Of a DNA stretch of 64,000 bases, positions 18,301 through 26,710 are shown piece by piece. Each line of letters opens with the position of its first letter. Position 1 is the first letter of the stretch. A model generated the notes under the pieces. That model was not told where the DNA came from. It saw only the letters and a program-made list of their open reading frames with translations, and searched no databases. Made by a program: the position numbers and the translations under genes. Source of the stretch: Methanoregula sp. UBA247 (GTDB lineage: Archaea > Halobacteriota > Methanomicrobia > Methanomicrobiales > Methanospirillaceae); NCBI GenBank assembly GCA_002495055.1, contig DADR01000026.1, positions 1 through 64,000 on the forward strand, read 5' to 3'.

Positions 18301-18678
18301 TTCGTCAATTTTCCCTTTGCACCACAAAATATCTTTGTAAAAGAAAAAAGGGTTTGTAGTGGAAGAGCCCAGTATTTTTCTGTAAAGTAAAGAAAAATAT
18401 TCAGTTGTGTATTCCTTATATTTCTCTTGAAAGATTTGTTTTGGTAAACCTATTACAACATTATTTGGGATGTTATCCTTGTTTGATACCGCATATAAGC
18501 AGGAAATAAATGGTGTGATATTAAGCGGGCCTTGTGAAAACACCACCACAACCCTTTTTTTGAGGATTGTATCAATTAAATCCAATGATAAATCCGATAA
18601 TTTTGATTTATCTTTAGAATATAACTCAAATTGTTGGCCCGATAGCGGAATGTAATCAATTTCTTTGAAATGTATCAT
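15334..18678 (-). CDS. Large DISARM-associated protein, DrmE-like
   Basis: This 1114-residue protein has no classical enzyme motif I can place with certainty. The N-terminal region has alternating strands and helices like a degenerate helicase or NTPase fold (KKRVVVVFSQGPLNITPF near residue 45, then NNVVIGLPKQIFQ). The C-terminal third contains a small-barrel segment (DDGTEDSISFMSGTLIRKRS; LAEDDEILYIE) and a helical end with GRSIARVTRG. Its size and position directly beside DrmC/B/A homologues resemble DrmE of class 2 DISARM; this is inferred from context and general layout. The ATG at 18678 overlaps the phospholipase D stop codon by 4 bp, so this start is preferred over TTG at 18684. Confidence 0.6.
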   Translation of the reverse strand: MIHFKEIDYIPLSGQQFELYSKDKSKLSDLSLDLIDTILKKRVVVVFSQGPLNITPFISCLYAVSNKDNIPNNVVIGLPKQIFQEKYKEYTTEYFSLLYRKILGSSTTNPFFFYKDILWCKGKIDEEKNELFDLIIEKYPVHGISDYRYAYEKAVTEKLRNGDYNKSPKIVLIPIEYSIPSNITEVSKIQFKETNYNIKDFNPRMVILESINERHFQFDHLKNLIKKTGDLKLKLVLHFSWPYLRGLNDFLSDPDIKNNPHIEIFHFGKRFCLESKNKFQKPPASALPLSLEGNLWNTVYYPENANKSNISVFVLPTQQDSQSISLKSLTGSYSTVDNRLQNIRDSVKFENIVDNFTKNILIFPTIIDSFLIPSEIKVRSYVDRIKAIRYVTIQDFLKFKTAGDSHSFQSFQSLCSDIESCQDISRELRGLRTYSALNKKTLLQIYLIEEIQKAAKKIKLFHSGENSSEEISVIIPKLHPFFETRKNNFESLQYFLDSFSFLLNHIKLPNVIKKTNKIIIKVGTEEIVVFEDKAIKIPSYERVHGNIDREKKYPIEVSLTKEPDFLEISVAIKIQIPYVRIEEFNKTRYRKEYCKGLELYRLKITPDGQYFEMYLSGFSNESKLYSNSLSYLIKYLTSTSTSSKTHQVQLDLDLIDLSSICHGSQEKIVKSRLLMPGPVPFQTISNGELCISQGYDALLLPFKEIVFFAYPGRNLQHIAKQFGLYKEIFSEEPTRISNVDLLYSLEHMNKSKRFDFPQKPSIEDIIPQKIADGDTVFDAAVRTELLDESRASEDEKEELITLKEIWTRIGKKKAVSSIEYAKPSYAVSPIHREQITLKIKFDDGTEDSISFMSGTLIRKRSGEDFVLTQVDDLAEDDEILYIESIERESIDNFLLRDFVQEKGISLEQIFEPFYCLRLFYETLNSVDYNREYPADPMKKMYWLDETQNLALFKMIQILLREPNSAELDKQLCDANNIYFGQLSSDQLTQTFTGRRNQITYEKLFKLAQFVGLSLAKDTFKQYCTFAINEHQHYYFKNDKDLLALGRLIGHQRIIDDYQIINSQGRDVGTILQIIGRSIARVTRGISDQFSEIDASIEGKVQRCSIISVVLPENA

Positions 18679-19484
18679 TTCCAAACGGTCCCTTTCGAAT
18701 ACATTGTATCAAAAATTTCACATAAGCCAGTAATTTGAGGTCCCGATAGCAAACAGCCCACTTCAAAATTCGCGATTAAACTGTTTTTTCTCAATTCCGC
18801 GCTTCCAATGTAGGCCAATTTATCATCAGAAATAATTAATTTCGCATGAGTGCTTGAGAGAATCTTTCCTGATTCAGCTAACAAATGATAATCGACGATT
18901 GAAAGATTATTTTCTTTTTTCAGACGTTTCGCCAGATTCAGAATCCATGCAATTTCTCGCTCCCCTCTTGTTTTCAAATCCCTTGTGAGAATCCTTATTT
19001 TGACATTCCGATTAAGGGCATTAGACATGCAGTCTAATAAATCCGGAAAAGCATCGTCATCGATTACATCAGACTGCATGAATGGTGAGCTAATTCTTAT
19101 GATATCCTTTGATGAATCAATGAGGGTTCGGAAACAATCAATCGTATCAATCTGATCATTTCTTTGTTGAATATTTACTAACCCTAACTCTCGCAACCTT
19201 GGTTTTGAAATTACAACATTGACGCTCTGAACTTCTTTGTCAGATGGGATGGGTTCGACAAGAAATACTGTTGCCAGATCGCGAGATCCTCCACTCAAGT
19301 TACTGATATTTAAAAAACCTTTATTGCCAGCGTTGATAATCACATGTCTGATTTCTGACTCAGTTACCGTTGGAATAGCTGAATAATTCTCAATGAGTTC
19401 TTTTACTGTAGCAGATTTATTACATACAAGATATTCCTGAAGATATTGTAAAATTTTTTTTTCGATATTCTGATTTATCTTCAT
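18675..19484 (-). CDS. drmC: Phospholipase D-like protein, DrmC-like
   Basis: The 269-residue protein has one complete HKD motif, STHAKLIISDDKLAYIGSAEL, starting near residue 209 and followed by the usual Asn/Glu-Gly element (NFEVGCLL). It begins with a winged-helix-like region of about 90 residues (VKELIENYSAIPTVTESEIR). One HKD motif per chain implies a dimer forming one active site, as in PLD-family nucleases. In DISARM systems DrmC is the accessory PLD-family component. It overlaps the DUF1998 gene upstream by 4 bp and the large gene downstream by 4 bp. Confidence 0.82.
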   Translation of the reverse strand: MKINQNIEKKILQYLQEYLVCNKSATVKELIENYSAIPTVTESEIRHVIINAGNKGFLNISNLSGGSRDLATVFLVEPIPSDKEVQSVNVVISKPRLRELGLVNIQQRNDQIDTIDCFRTLIDSSKDIIRISSPFMQSDVIDDDAFPDLLDCMSNALNRNVKIRILTRDLKTRGEREIAWILNLAKRLKKENNLSIVDYHLLAESGKILSSTHAKLIISDDKLAYIGSAELRKNSLIANFEVGCLLSGPQITGLCEIFDTMYSKGTVWK

Positions 19485-21421
19485 GGCAGGTAACCGACCT
19501 TATTCATATAACCTATTTCGAATCGGGGTCCGCCGACTAACGTTGAACGATCTAAATCCTGGTTAAACCGCTCACAAACAAATTCAGGAACATAACTACA
19601 CGCATTACACGACCCCCCTTCATCAATCATGCATGCGGGATCTTGTGGGCAATCTGAAGATATTTCGTACATCCGCTTAAACCAATCTTCAAGATGATAA
19701 TCGTACGTAAATTCTAACCCGCCAATATTCAAACCACTCGTCGAATAAATAAAAAACGAGGCCGTTTTAGGATATATCCGTTCAGCTAGACTTTGAATTT
19801 CCAAGCCGGTATCGATCGTTGATTGCTGGATAAGCATGTGACAATATGTGTGCAATAAAACGGTTACTGCAAGCTTACATCTTTCATTTTGAGATATAGT
19901 AGATCGAAAATGATTTTCAGCATCTCCTTCGAAAGGCAAAATTTTCATTGTTGGATCAATAGTCATTTTATTTCGATCAAGCCAATACAGTAACCGGTTA
20001 AAATCGAGTTGAAACACAAGTCCTTCAGTTAAGAAATCCCTCACAAAAACAGTTGGTTTTTTATTATTTCTTTCACCAGTCACAATTGGATCAAAAAGAA
20101 GGGGCTCACGCCTTGTCGATCCTGTGATCGTCCCAATAAGGGCTTGTATCATATTGAAATTTGCAATATGAAGGATCTGCTTTAACCCAAACTCATTGAG
20201 CCAATCGGAGTAATTTTCTGGGGGGAAATTTGGGGTATTTCTTTTTTTAGGGACCAGTTTACCATTTTGTGTACTGCTCACCGAAGTCAGTAGAAACAGA
20301 CCTTGGAGATCATTTTCATCAACATCGATGTTTTTAATCTGGTTCAGTGCCTCCAAAATTTTTTCGATGCCATACTTGCTCTTTAACAAGGTGGGGTTGC
20401 CACCCTCTGAAATTTTCAATTTTACATCTTTGATGACAGATCTTATTAATCGCTGAACATCCTTTGATCCCCAGTCATTTTTATTTAAAAGATTCAAATT
20501 CAGTTCTTCGCACATATCTTCAATTCTTCTCAATCCCCAAAAAGAATCATCTTTTTTTATTGCCGCATGAAACTCGGAGAGGTACAGTAAAGATTCTTCA
20601 AGATCTGGCGAAAATAGTTCTCTGAAGGCCTCAGAGAGAAACATTCCATCTCGGTTCCTTCTCCCAGAACTATCAATTTCATACTCTTGTGGAATATCGG
20701 GAATCGAAACTACATATGGATGAATTATCGTTTGAGCCCTTGAAGGTACACCTTTGAATCTTTTTTTGGGTTTAGTCGAGAGAATTTGAGAGGTCTTGTG
20801 AATCGTGTGGTCACATTCATAAAAATACAACCTTTCGGTGTAGTGACAATTGATGCATTCAACGCTATATGAACCCAAGTCGTCTTTTTTTGCCCATTTC
20901 AGCTTTTTTAAAGAATTCTTTTGAGAGCATTTTTTACAGTCATGATTGATATTCGTCATGAGATGCATTGGGACATATCGTCCACAATCATCACAGAATG
21001 CAAGAAATGTAATCTGTTCCCACGGATCATACTCATTGTGTCCGCATTGGCGGCCTTCATCGACTAAAAAATATTGATTACAATTATCCTTTTTGCAAAT
21101 TGCCGCTTGAGGTGATAATCGAAAAAGGCCCGATAGCCCATCATCTTTCTCATTATCGACAAATTTTATTCCTTGAATGATCAGGTTATCCGCTGATACT
21201 AAATCAACAGAATATCCTTCCTTTTGACGTTTACTTACAAAATTATTGATTAGTCTTAGAAAAATTGGTTTGTATTTCGCTATGTTGATTTGTGCTGACT
21301 TGTCCCGATCCTCATAGTTTGCAATAATCTCAAAACTGAACTTATCTTTTGAAAAAAATTGCTTGAGATGACCTTGGAAGAAAGCACTGTTCTCTGGAAT
21401 TCTGTGCGTGTCTAGGGGCAT
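19481..21421 (-). CDS. drmB: DUF1998-type DrmB-like protein
   Basis: This 646-residue protein ends with the DUF1998 signature region: LGGLEFTYD-like residues (GLNIGGLEFTYDYHLEDW) and the closing cysteine set CPQDPACMIDEGGSCNAC plus FVC (about residues 595-625). Two more cysteine-rich knuckles lie near residues 110-185 (CKKDNC, CDDC, CKKC, CINC). It should bind several zinc ions. DrmB is the partner of the DrmA helicase, and the two form the DNA-binding core of DISARM. It lies 3 bp downstream of the helicase gene and overlaps the next gene, as expected for a stoichiometric complex. Confidence 0.85.
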   Translation of the reverse strand: MPLDTHRIPENSAFFQGHLKQFFSKDKFSFEIIANYEDRDKSAQINIAKYKPIFLRLINNFVSKRQKEGYSVDLVSADNLIIQGIKFVDNEKDDGLSGLFRLSPQAAICKKDNCNQYFLVDEGRQCGHNEYDPWEQITFLAFCDDCGRYVPMHLMTNINHDCKKCSQKNSLKKLKWAKKDDLGSYSVECINCHYTERLYFYECDHTIHKTSQILSTKPKKRFKGVPSRAQTIIHPYVVSIPDIPQEYEIDSSGRRNRDGMFLSEAFRELFSPDLEESLLYLSEFHAAIKKDDSFWGLRRIEDMCEELNLNLLNKNDWGSKDVQRLIRSVIKDVKLKISEGGNPTLLKSKYGIEKILEALNQIKNIDVDENDLQGLFLLTSVSSTQNGKLVPKKRNTPNFPPENYSDWLNEFGLKQILHIANFNMIQALIGTITGSTRREPLLFDPIVTGERNNKKPTVFVRDFLTEGLVFQLDFNRLLYWLDRNKMTIDPTMKILPFEGDAENHFRSTISQNERCKLAVTVLLHTYCHMLIQQSTIDTGLEIQSLAERIYPKTASFFIYSTSGLNIGGLEFTYDYHLEDWFKRMYEISSDCPQDPACMIDEGGSCNACSYVPEFVCERFNQDLDRSTLVGGPRFEIGYMNKVGYLP

Positions 21422-21424
21422 TTT

Positions 21425-24400
21425 CTATTTCCCCCTCTTCAAAATTCTGTTCTTATCTTCATTGACCATTCCGATAATAAGTTGTTTTTGGATGCCTCGC
21501 ATTCCTGATTGGTTTCGGTAAAAATAGTCACCGCTTTTCGCTAAAATTTTTGGAAAGTATGTTGTGGATTTTTCATTACTCTGAAGAATCTCATTTATTC
21601 GATCCTCCACTTCCTGATGAACATTAATATCGAGAATATCTCTTCTGTATACTTTTTTAATAAATTCAACGACGTGTTTTTTATCGTTTAGATCAAGAAT
21701 CACTACATCCTGTTTGCGGTAGAGCGGCTTTCCCTTTAGATTCGACATGTGGTTAATCACTGTCGCACAAAAAATCGAATTGATAGTTTGATGTAATCCT
21801 AAACGGGAATACCGGTTAACAGGAATTGGTTTGACCTGGTGATCCAATGTTTCATGATATCGTTTGAAATTTCTATAGAAACTGTCGTCGCGAACCCTGT
21901 TGGGATAGAACCAAAGTAAAACAACCCCGAGCTCCTTCCTCCCAACCCGTGACAAAGCCTGTATATATTCAGATGTTGTATATGGCAGACCTTGAAAAAC
22001 CATGAGATTCAATTCTTCAAGATCTACGCCATGAGAGACAACAGATGTCGCATATAATGGTTCAAAAATCTGACCTCCGGAAGATATTTTTTGAGGATCA
22101 TATGCTTTGATATAATTTCTCACATCGTCAATTGCTTTTTTCAAGTCTTCTAAATTTGTATCTCCGGTCAATGTTTTGCCAGCGATGCCAACTTTGAATT
22201 TCCTCTCTAAAATATCTCCAATAACAGCATCCTTCAAACGGTCCATATCGTAGACATCTTGTTTTTTGATATGGTACGTAAGTGGGATCAGGAAATGATT
22301 TATCAAATCTTGACCTGCTTTTATTTCTGAAATCGAGTATATTTCACAAAATCGGGTCGGATTTGAATTTAGTTGCATCTGTGCATCGATAATGAATTCT
22401 AGATAATGCAAAAGCGTTCTTAATGCGGCATAGTGGTTATCCCGGAGATTCGGTTTTAATCCATAAATTATCCTTTTTGGGCCGTCGATTCGTTCAAAGA
22501 AAATATCTGTTGAAGACCCTACACCGTCAGGGCATCGACCAGGTATGAGAAATGTCTCTTTTTTATAGAGTTCATCAATTTGTTTCTTCGTGCCATTCAA
22601 TGTCGCACTCATTGCTACGTGTTTGAAGGGTCGTTTGGATGAAAATTCGGAAATTGTTTCAATTAATCCTTCAAAATGTGCAGATATCGTCCCAAAGCCT
22701 TCTTTTAACAGATGCATCTCGTCTTGAATTGACAATCGTGGGCCGGTAGAACATCTCTCGCTTTTCCCAATGTTTTTACACTGGAATGCTTCATCTTTTT
22801 TTTCCTCGCAAGTTTCTCCAGAGGGAATAAATCCGTGTCCATCAGGACATTGACTTCCAGAACCCCCGAGTAGTGAACGAATTCGTCGTTGAGATGACAA
22901 CGCCGCCCATTTATCAACCGTTGAAACTATAACCGTAGGTCTCCAGCGAAATACTTCACGATCACTAAAATAAATATGAAATTCTTCCCCGCACTTGTCA
23001 CATTTGTGGATTATCCGCCCGTGTTTTTCATCATCAATTAATCTCACAGTACCTGCAGGTCGAGTTACACAAAGGGGACAGCGCGAAATTATTACCGATT
23101 CCGGGGCAGGACTTTTAAGTACCTTTTTGGAATAAAGGGTATCCTTAACTTTTTTGTACAAATCGGGAAATTCTTCTGTGTTTCCAACGTAATACCCCAG
23201 AGAAAAATTCTGACCTGGGAACAACGCTCTATTTTTTTTACGGACCTGATCTGCATGAATTAGAATACTCGATAACCTTTCCAATTGTTGAATTGACAGC
23301 ATACGAAGCGGAAATTTCACAATGGCTGTCACACCCTCTGCCTTTCCCTGAGTCCTCTCAAAGAATGCAGTAAACACAACAAGTGCAAAATAGGCTTCTG
23401 ATTTACCTCCGCCGGTATCTACATGGAGAACATCGACAACATCTAATTCCGTTTCCTTTACGACGGATTCCAAACTTGAAATTAGAAAAACTAACTGAAA
23501 AATTCTCCAATTGGCATTCGCTATACCTTTTGTTGAATAATAATTCTCAAACGCCTCATTGGTCTTTAAAAACGATTCTTTCACATTCGAATCTGTTTTT
23601 ATAAGATCTATCCCCCTTGAAAATCGAGAGATTAATTTGGCATTTTGCTCGATCAATTCCTCTCGCTCACCCCATGATTTCTGTTTATCTCCATCTCTCG
23701 GCTGGAAATCAGATTTGTCGATGCCTGCGGGGATATTCTTCAAATACTGAAGATGATGATCGTTCATTTTTTTCAAGAGGTTTTCAAGCCCCTCAATTGC
23801 TGATTCGGAACGCATTAAATTATTAAAATTCAGATTCAATCCGGGCAGGGACGTTCGGGGACGAATGTTTTCCTGTTCGAAATAACCGAAATGATCTGTT
23901 GAGAATGTTTTTCCCCTTACATCCCACAAGGCCTGGCAGTTGATTGTTCGAAAACTGTAAAAATATCGTTGTTTGTGCCCTTCATACAGATATTCGTCAG
24001 AGAATTCGTTGGAAAAATTGTCATTCAACGTTCCTGTTAATTTACAATTAAAAAGTGTCCTTTCAAAAGCATCTGGCTTGTCTGGTTCTACAGCATCGTT
24101 CCTAAGGTAAATCGTTACCATTAGGTCTTTTTCATCGAAATCGCTTACATGGACAGATATTTCCGCTTTCCAAATGTCTTCATATATTTTTTTACTATCC
24201 CTTAGGAGGGGATTATTATTCGCAAGAAGTCTCACTGCTGAAAAATCAATATTTTTTTGTTGGGAATCTATCGGAAAGTTATTGAAAAGTTTTACATTCC
24301 AGGTTTCAGAAAACTCAAGTCGTTTCCATTTCTGAACGTCTTTGTAGGTGTTTGTTTTTTTAACATTATTACCGTTATTTTTTTCTTCAGGTTGTTTTTC

Positions 24401-24727
24401 TTCAGGTTGATCTTGAATGATTTTCTCATTGATTTGGTAAAACACATTCCCGGTAATTTTTAGATTAATTTCTGAGGATTCATTGATTTTCGTTCTGTCC
24501 ACAAGTAATGATACTTTTAATCGCTGTGCTCGAATTGAAGCCCGATCTCCCTCGCTATCGTGGAATAATAAATCCTTTTTTCTCGGAGCAGCCAAGGTAC
24601 CAATAATAAATTTTCGACTTGGGCGGGCATCGTCAAATATTTCATCATCCTTGTACGTACCAGCAGTTCGTGCAATAATATATTTTACTAAATCGTTGGA
24701 AAATGCTTGTTTTGAGGATTTTGTCAA
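21425..24727 (-). CDS. drmA: SF2 helicase, DrmA-like
   Basis: This 1100-residue superfamily 2 helicase shows motif I as HVDTGGGKSEAYF (about residue 435), a DEMH box in LSIQDEMHLL (about 670), motif III AMSATLNG (about 705) and the C-terminal SHGVDLEELN with QALSRVGRK (about 890-925). Cysteine pairs CPLC and CDKC (about 548-575), and further cysteines before the DEMH box, suggest an inserted zinc domain. These features match DrmA, the helicase of DISARM. It is first in the operon. The TTG start at 24727 is supported by AGGTGG a few bases upstream and a TATA-like element about 40 bp upstream. Confidence 0.87.
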   Translation of the reverse strand: MTKSSKQAFSNDLVKYIIARTAGTYKDDEIFDDARPSRKFIIGTLAAPRKKDLLFHDSEGDRASIRAQRLKVSLLVDRTKINESSEINLKITGNVFYQINEKIIQDQPEEKQPEEKNNGNNVKKTNTYKDVQKWKRLEFSETWNVKLFNNFPIDSQQKNIDFSAVRLLANNNPLLRDSKKIYEDIWKAEISVHVSDFDEKDLMVTIYLRNDAVEPDKPDAFERTLFNCKLTGTLNDNFSNEFSDEYLYEGHKQRYFYSFRTINCQALWDVRGKTFSTDHFGYFEQENIRPRTSLPGLNLNFNNLMRSESAIEGLENLLKKMNDHHLQYLKNIPAGIDKSDFQPRDGDKQKSWGEREELIEQNAKLISRFSRGIDLIKTDSNVKESFLKTNEAFENYYSTKGIANANWRIFQLVFLISSLESVVKETELDVVDVLHVDTGGGKSEAYFALVVFTAFFERTQGKAEGVTAIVKFPLRMLSIQQLERLSSILIHADQVRKKNRALFPGQNFSLGYYVGNTEEFPDLYKKVKDTLYSKKVLKSPAPESVIISRCPLCVTRPAGTVRLIDDEKHGRIIHKCDKCGEEFHIYFSDREVFRWRPTVIVSTVDKWAALSSQRRIRSLLGGSGSQCPDGHGFIPSGETCEEKKDEAFQCKNIGKSERCSTGPRLSIQDEMHLLKEGFGTISAHFEGLIETISEFSSKRPFKHVAMSATLNGTKKQIDELYKKETFLIPGRCPDGVGSSTDIFFERIDGPKRIIYGLKPNLRDNHYAALRTLLHYLEFIIDAQMQLNSNPTRFCEIYSISEIKAGQDLINHFLIPLTYHIKKQDVYDMDRLKDAVIGDILERKFKVGIAGKTLTGDTNLEDLKKAIDDVRNYIKAYDPQKISSGGQIFEPLYATSVVSHGVDLEELNLMVFQGLPYTTSEYIQALSRVGRKELGVVLLWFYPNRVRDDSFYRNFKRYHETLDHQVKPIPVNRYSRLGLHQTINSIFCATVINHMSNLKGKPLYRKQDVVILDLNDKKHVVEFIKKVYRRDILDINVHQEVEDRINEILQSNEKSTTYFPKILAKSGDYFYRNQSGMRGIQKQLIIGMVNEDKNRILKRGK

Positions 24728-24763
24728 TGATTCCCACCTGAATGCTTATTCTGAACATCATAC

Positions 24764-24775
24764 AAGATATATTTT
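24764..24775 (-). promoter_or_regulatory. TATA-like promoter of the DISARM-like operon
   Basis: On the minus strand the sequence AAAATATATCTT lies about 40 bp upstream of the helicase TTG start. An archaeal transcript would begin about 25 bp downstream, leaving a short leader that holds the AGGTGG ribosome site. No other promoter-like element was seen between here and the DGQHR gene, apart from the 100-bp gap at 15234-15333. Confidence 0.4.
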
Positions 24776-24929
24776 CTTAAGCTGTTCGGGAATCGGGGAA
24801 AACCTTGTCTCATTCGTTTTTTAAGAAATTTGATAATTTCAATCCCCTCTTCCCTTCAGCAACGCCTAAGCCCCCATTCTCACAGATATATATTCAGCCC
24901 AAGGGCCCGAGGACAGGAACCAAAAATCT

Positions 24930-25105
24930 ATGGCAGATTTCGTACAGAACTCACAGACCAAAAATGCGGTTCGCGAACTTGCGATCCCGATGGCAGCGTA
25001 ACGGCGTTCAACGCGATCGTCCAGTCGGTCATCACCGACAACCCGTTCGCTTGTGTAGCGTATATGACCGCCGGGACTGTTAGCCGCTGGATCTGGCCGA
25101 TATAG
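24930..25105 (+). pseudogene. Frameshifted small conserved gene
   Basis: From the ATG at 24930 the frame reads MADFVQNSQTKNAVRELAIP and then stops. Starting in another frame a few codons earlier, DPDGSVTAFNAIVQSVITDN continues to a TAG at 25105 as NPFACVAYMTAG. Both halves look protein-like and together would make one small protein of about 58 residues, so a frameshift near 24985 appears to have broken it. The family name is not known to me. Confidence 0.45.
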
Positions 25106-25179
25106 TACTGAAAAAGAGGAATGGTAGATGCACCGGATTTCTGCATTTGAGGTGATAAAGAAAAGAAAAAAATCCAAAA

Positions 25180-25398
25180 TTAAAACCCCCAGTGCAGACC
25201 ACAAGCACAGGTTGTTGAAGAGAGGTACTCATCAGGAGTTATCCTAACTCCCGAAGGACCGGTACTGTGATGAAGCTCCATATTGCCGGTATACCCTGAG
25301 GGGTGATACTGGTTCGTGGTATTCACAAAGGAACCGCCGGATATATTCTCTGCGATCCAGGGATGTACCCGGTCACTGCCCGCGAGATTTTCCGGCAA
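25180..25398 (-). CDS. Hypothetical 72-residue protein or fragment
   Basis: The open frame reads like a protein surface domain (WIAENISGGSFVNTTNQYH; STGPSGVRITPDEY) and ends SSTTCACGLHWGF. It has no signal peptide and no upstream promoter that I can see. It may be the end of a larger decayed gene, since the whole 24.8-25.5 kb stretch holds relics. Weakly supported. Confidence 0.3.
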   Translation of the reverse strand: MPENLAGSDRVHPWIAENISGGSFVNTTNQYHPSGYTGNMELHHSTGPSGVRITPDEYLSSTTCACGLHWGF

Positions 25399-25489
25399 CC
25401 GCTATCGGTTACTACCGGATCACCCACCTGGCGGTGCATTTTTCTCAAAGTGGTGTGTATTGTTGGTACATAGTCCGGGGCAGCATTGT

Positions 25490-26641
25490 TCAGAAATACC
25501 TTTTATCAGCAGAAATTTCCCGCTCCAAATTGCCCAATGCACTATGAAAAGACGCTTCCCATTGCTTGAACATCTTGACGCATTCCTGTAATTTCCTGTT
25601 TTTTAATTCCGATTCCAGCCGGAAAAACGGCCTTGTCACACCCTTTCCCGGAATTTTCTTCCACATAAACAACCCGTAACTTTCCGCAATGCAAGAATGA
25701 TATTCCTTTCCCAGCCAGTCTATTTCGGCATAGAGCTCATCAAACTTTTTTTGCAATGCCTTCTCTTTTCGCAATGTTTTGTCAGCGTTAAAGATCCGGT
25801 AACAGGAGTCAACCTTTTTCCTGTACGTTGCATCACGGATGATCTTTTGATAAAATTCCCTGAACTCGATAAGCCACGGGGCTGCCAGGTTTTTTAACTG
25901 GCGCTTATGATGATAAGCAGCGGCAGTCTCTTTGAGATAGTGCTGGTAATTTCCCTTCAGGACCTCCCTGACCCAGACCGCCAGCGGGATTTCTTTGTTA
26001 TTGGTCGTGAACAGTGTCTGGTTCTGTGCATTCAGTCCGACACTCCGGATACCCTTTGCGATGAAAATATGATTTTCAGGACCGGTCTCAAAAATTGAAT
26101 CGTCGATATAGGGGATTGTTTCCCCAAGCCGATCGTCTTCTTCCTTGAGATGAGAATGATACCAGGATGCAAAATCCTTGGATCGCTCTAAAAAATTATC
26201 CAGTAACCAGTACGATTCAATGCCTTCGTTCCGGTATTTCCCGTCTCTCTCTTCCAGGACATTCGGAGAGATGGTGCTGATCTGTATTTCAAAAACTACT
26301 TTCCTGCCATCCTTGATCGCATATACATCCGAGATCCATGTTCGGTCGGGTGCCGGGAATTCAACGTATGTCTCCCAGTTTTCGGATTTGCAGGTCCGGT
26401 ATATCTGGTATTTGATTTCCAGGTGCTCCCTGGACTCCTGTTCATAATTGCATCCGGTATCAACCGCGTGATAGAAGTGCTGCGTTCCCTTTGTTGATAT
26501 CCTTAGATGTCCTGGCGCTCCGCAACAACCCATCGTTATGGTGAGTCCCTTTTTATGCCGGGATTTCAGGGTTGTCCATTCTTCTACAGAAAGGTCGGGG
26601 CCGATAATTGTTTCTCCATCGACAATCGCCTTCAGGGGCAC
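25490..26641 (-). CDS. CoiA-like nuclease-domain protein
   Basis: This 383-residue protein resembles competence protein CoiA: an N-terminal zinc-like region (TMGCCGAPGHLR plus FYHAVDTGCNYEQESREH), then a restriction-endonuclease-like fold with WISDVYAI...KVVFEIQIST (about residues 105-130), giving the D-ExQ catalytic pattern of the PD-(D/E)xK superfamily. It is followed by a long charged helical tail (residues 240-383). CoiA-like proteins are implicated in DNA processing. The GTG start at 26641 is shared by a truncated copy at 27762-27908. It lies just outside the AT-rich island, and whether it belongs to the defence cluster is unknown. Confidence 0.75.
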   Translation of the reverse strand: MPLKAIVDGETIIGPDLSVEEWTTLKSRHKKGLTITMGCCGAPGHLRISTKGTQHFYHAVDTGCNYEQESREHLEIKYQIYRTCKSENWETYVEFPAPDRTWISDVYAIKDGRKVVFEIQISTISPNVLEERDGKYRNEGIESYWLLDNFLERSKDFASWYHSHLKEEDDRLGETIPYIDDSIFETGPENHIFIAKGIRSVGLNAQNQTLFTTNNKEIPLAVWVREVLKGNYQHYLKETAAAYHHKRQLKNLAAPWLIEFREFYQKIIRDATYRKKVDSCYRIFNADKTLRKEKALQKKFDELYAEIDWLGKEYHSCIAESYGLFMWKKIPGKGVTRPFFRLESELKNRKLQECVKMFKQWEASFHSALGNLEREISADKRYF

Positions 26642-26710
26642 AATGATCCCATTTGAATATGATCAATTAAATTATGTCTGGAAATTTTCAAATGATACAG
26701 AAAGAATTGA

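Noticed and set aside
12727..24727. Calling the operon a complete DISARM system
   Set aside because: No DrmMI or DrmMII methylase or DrmD helicase is present, and the DrmE identity is weak, so only 'DISARM-like' is supported.
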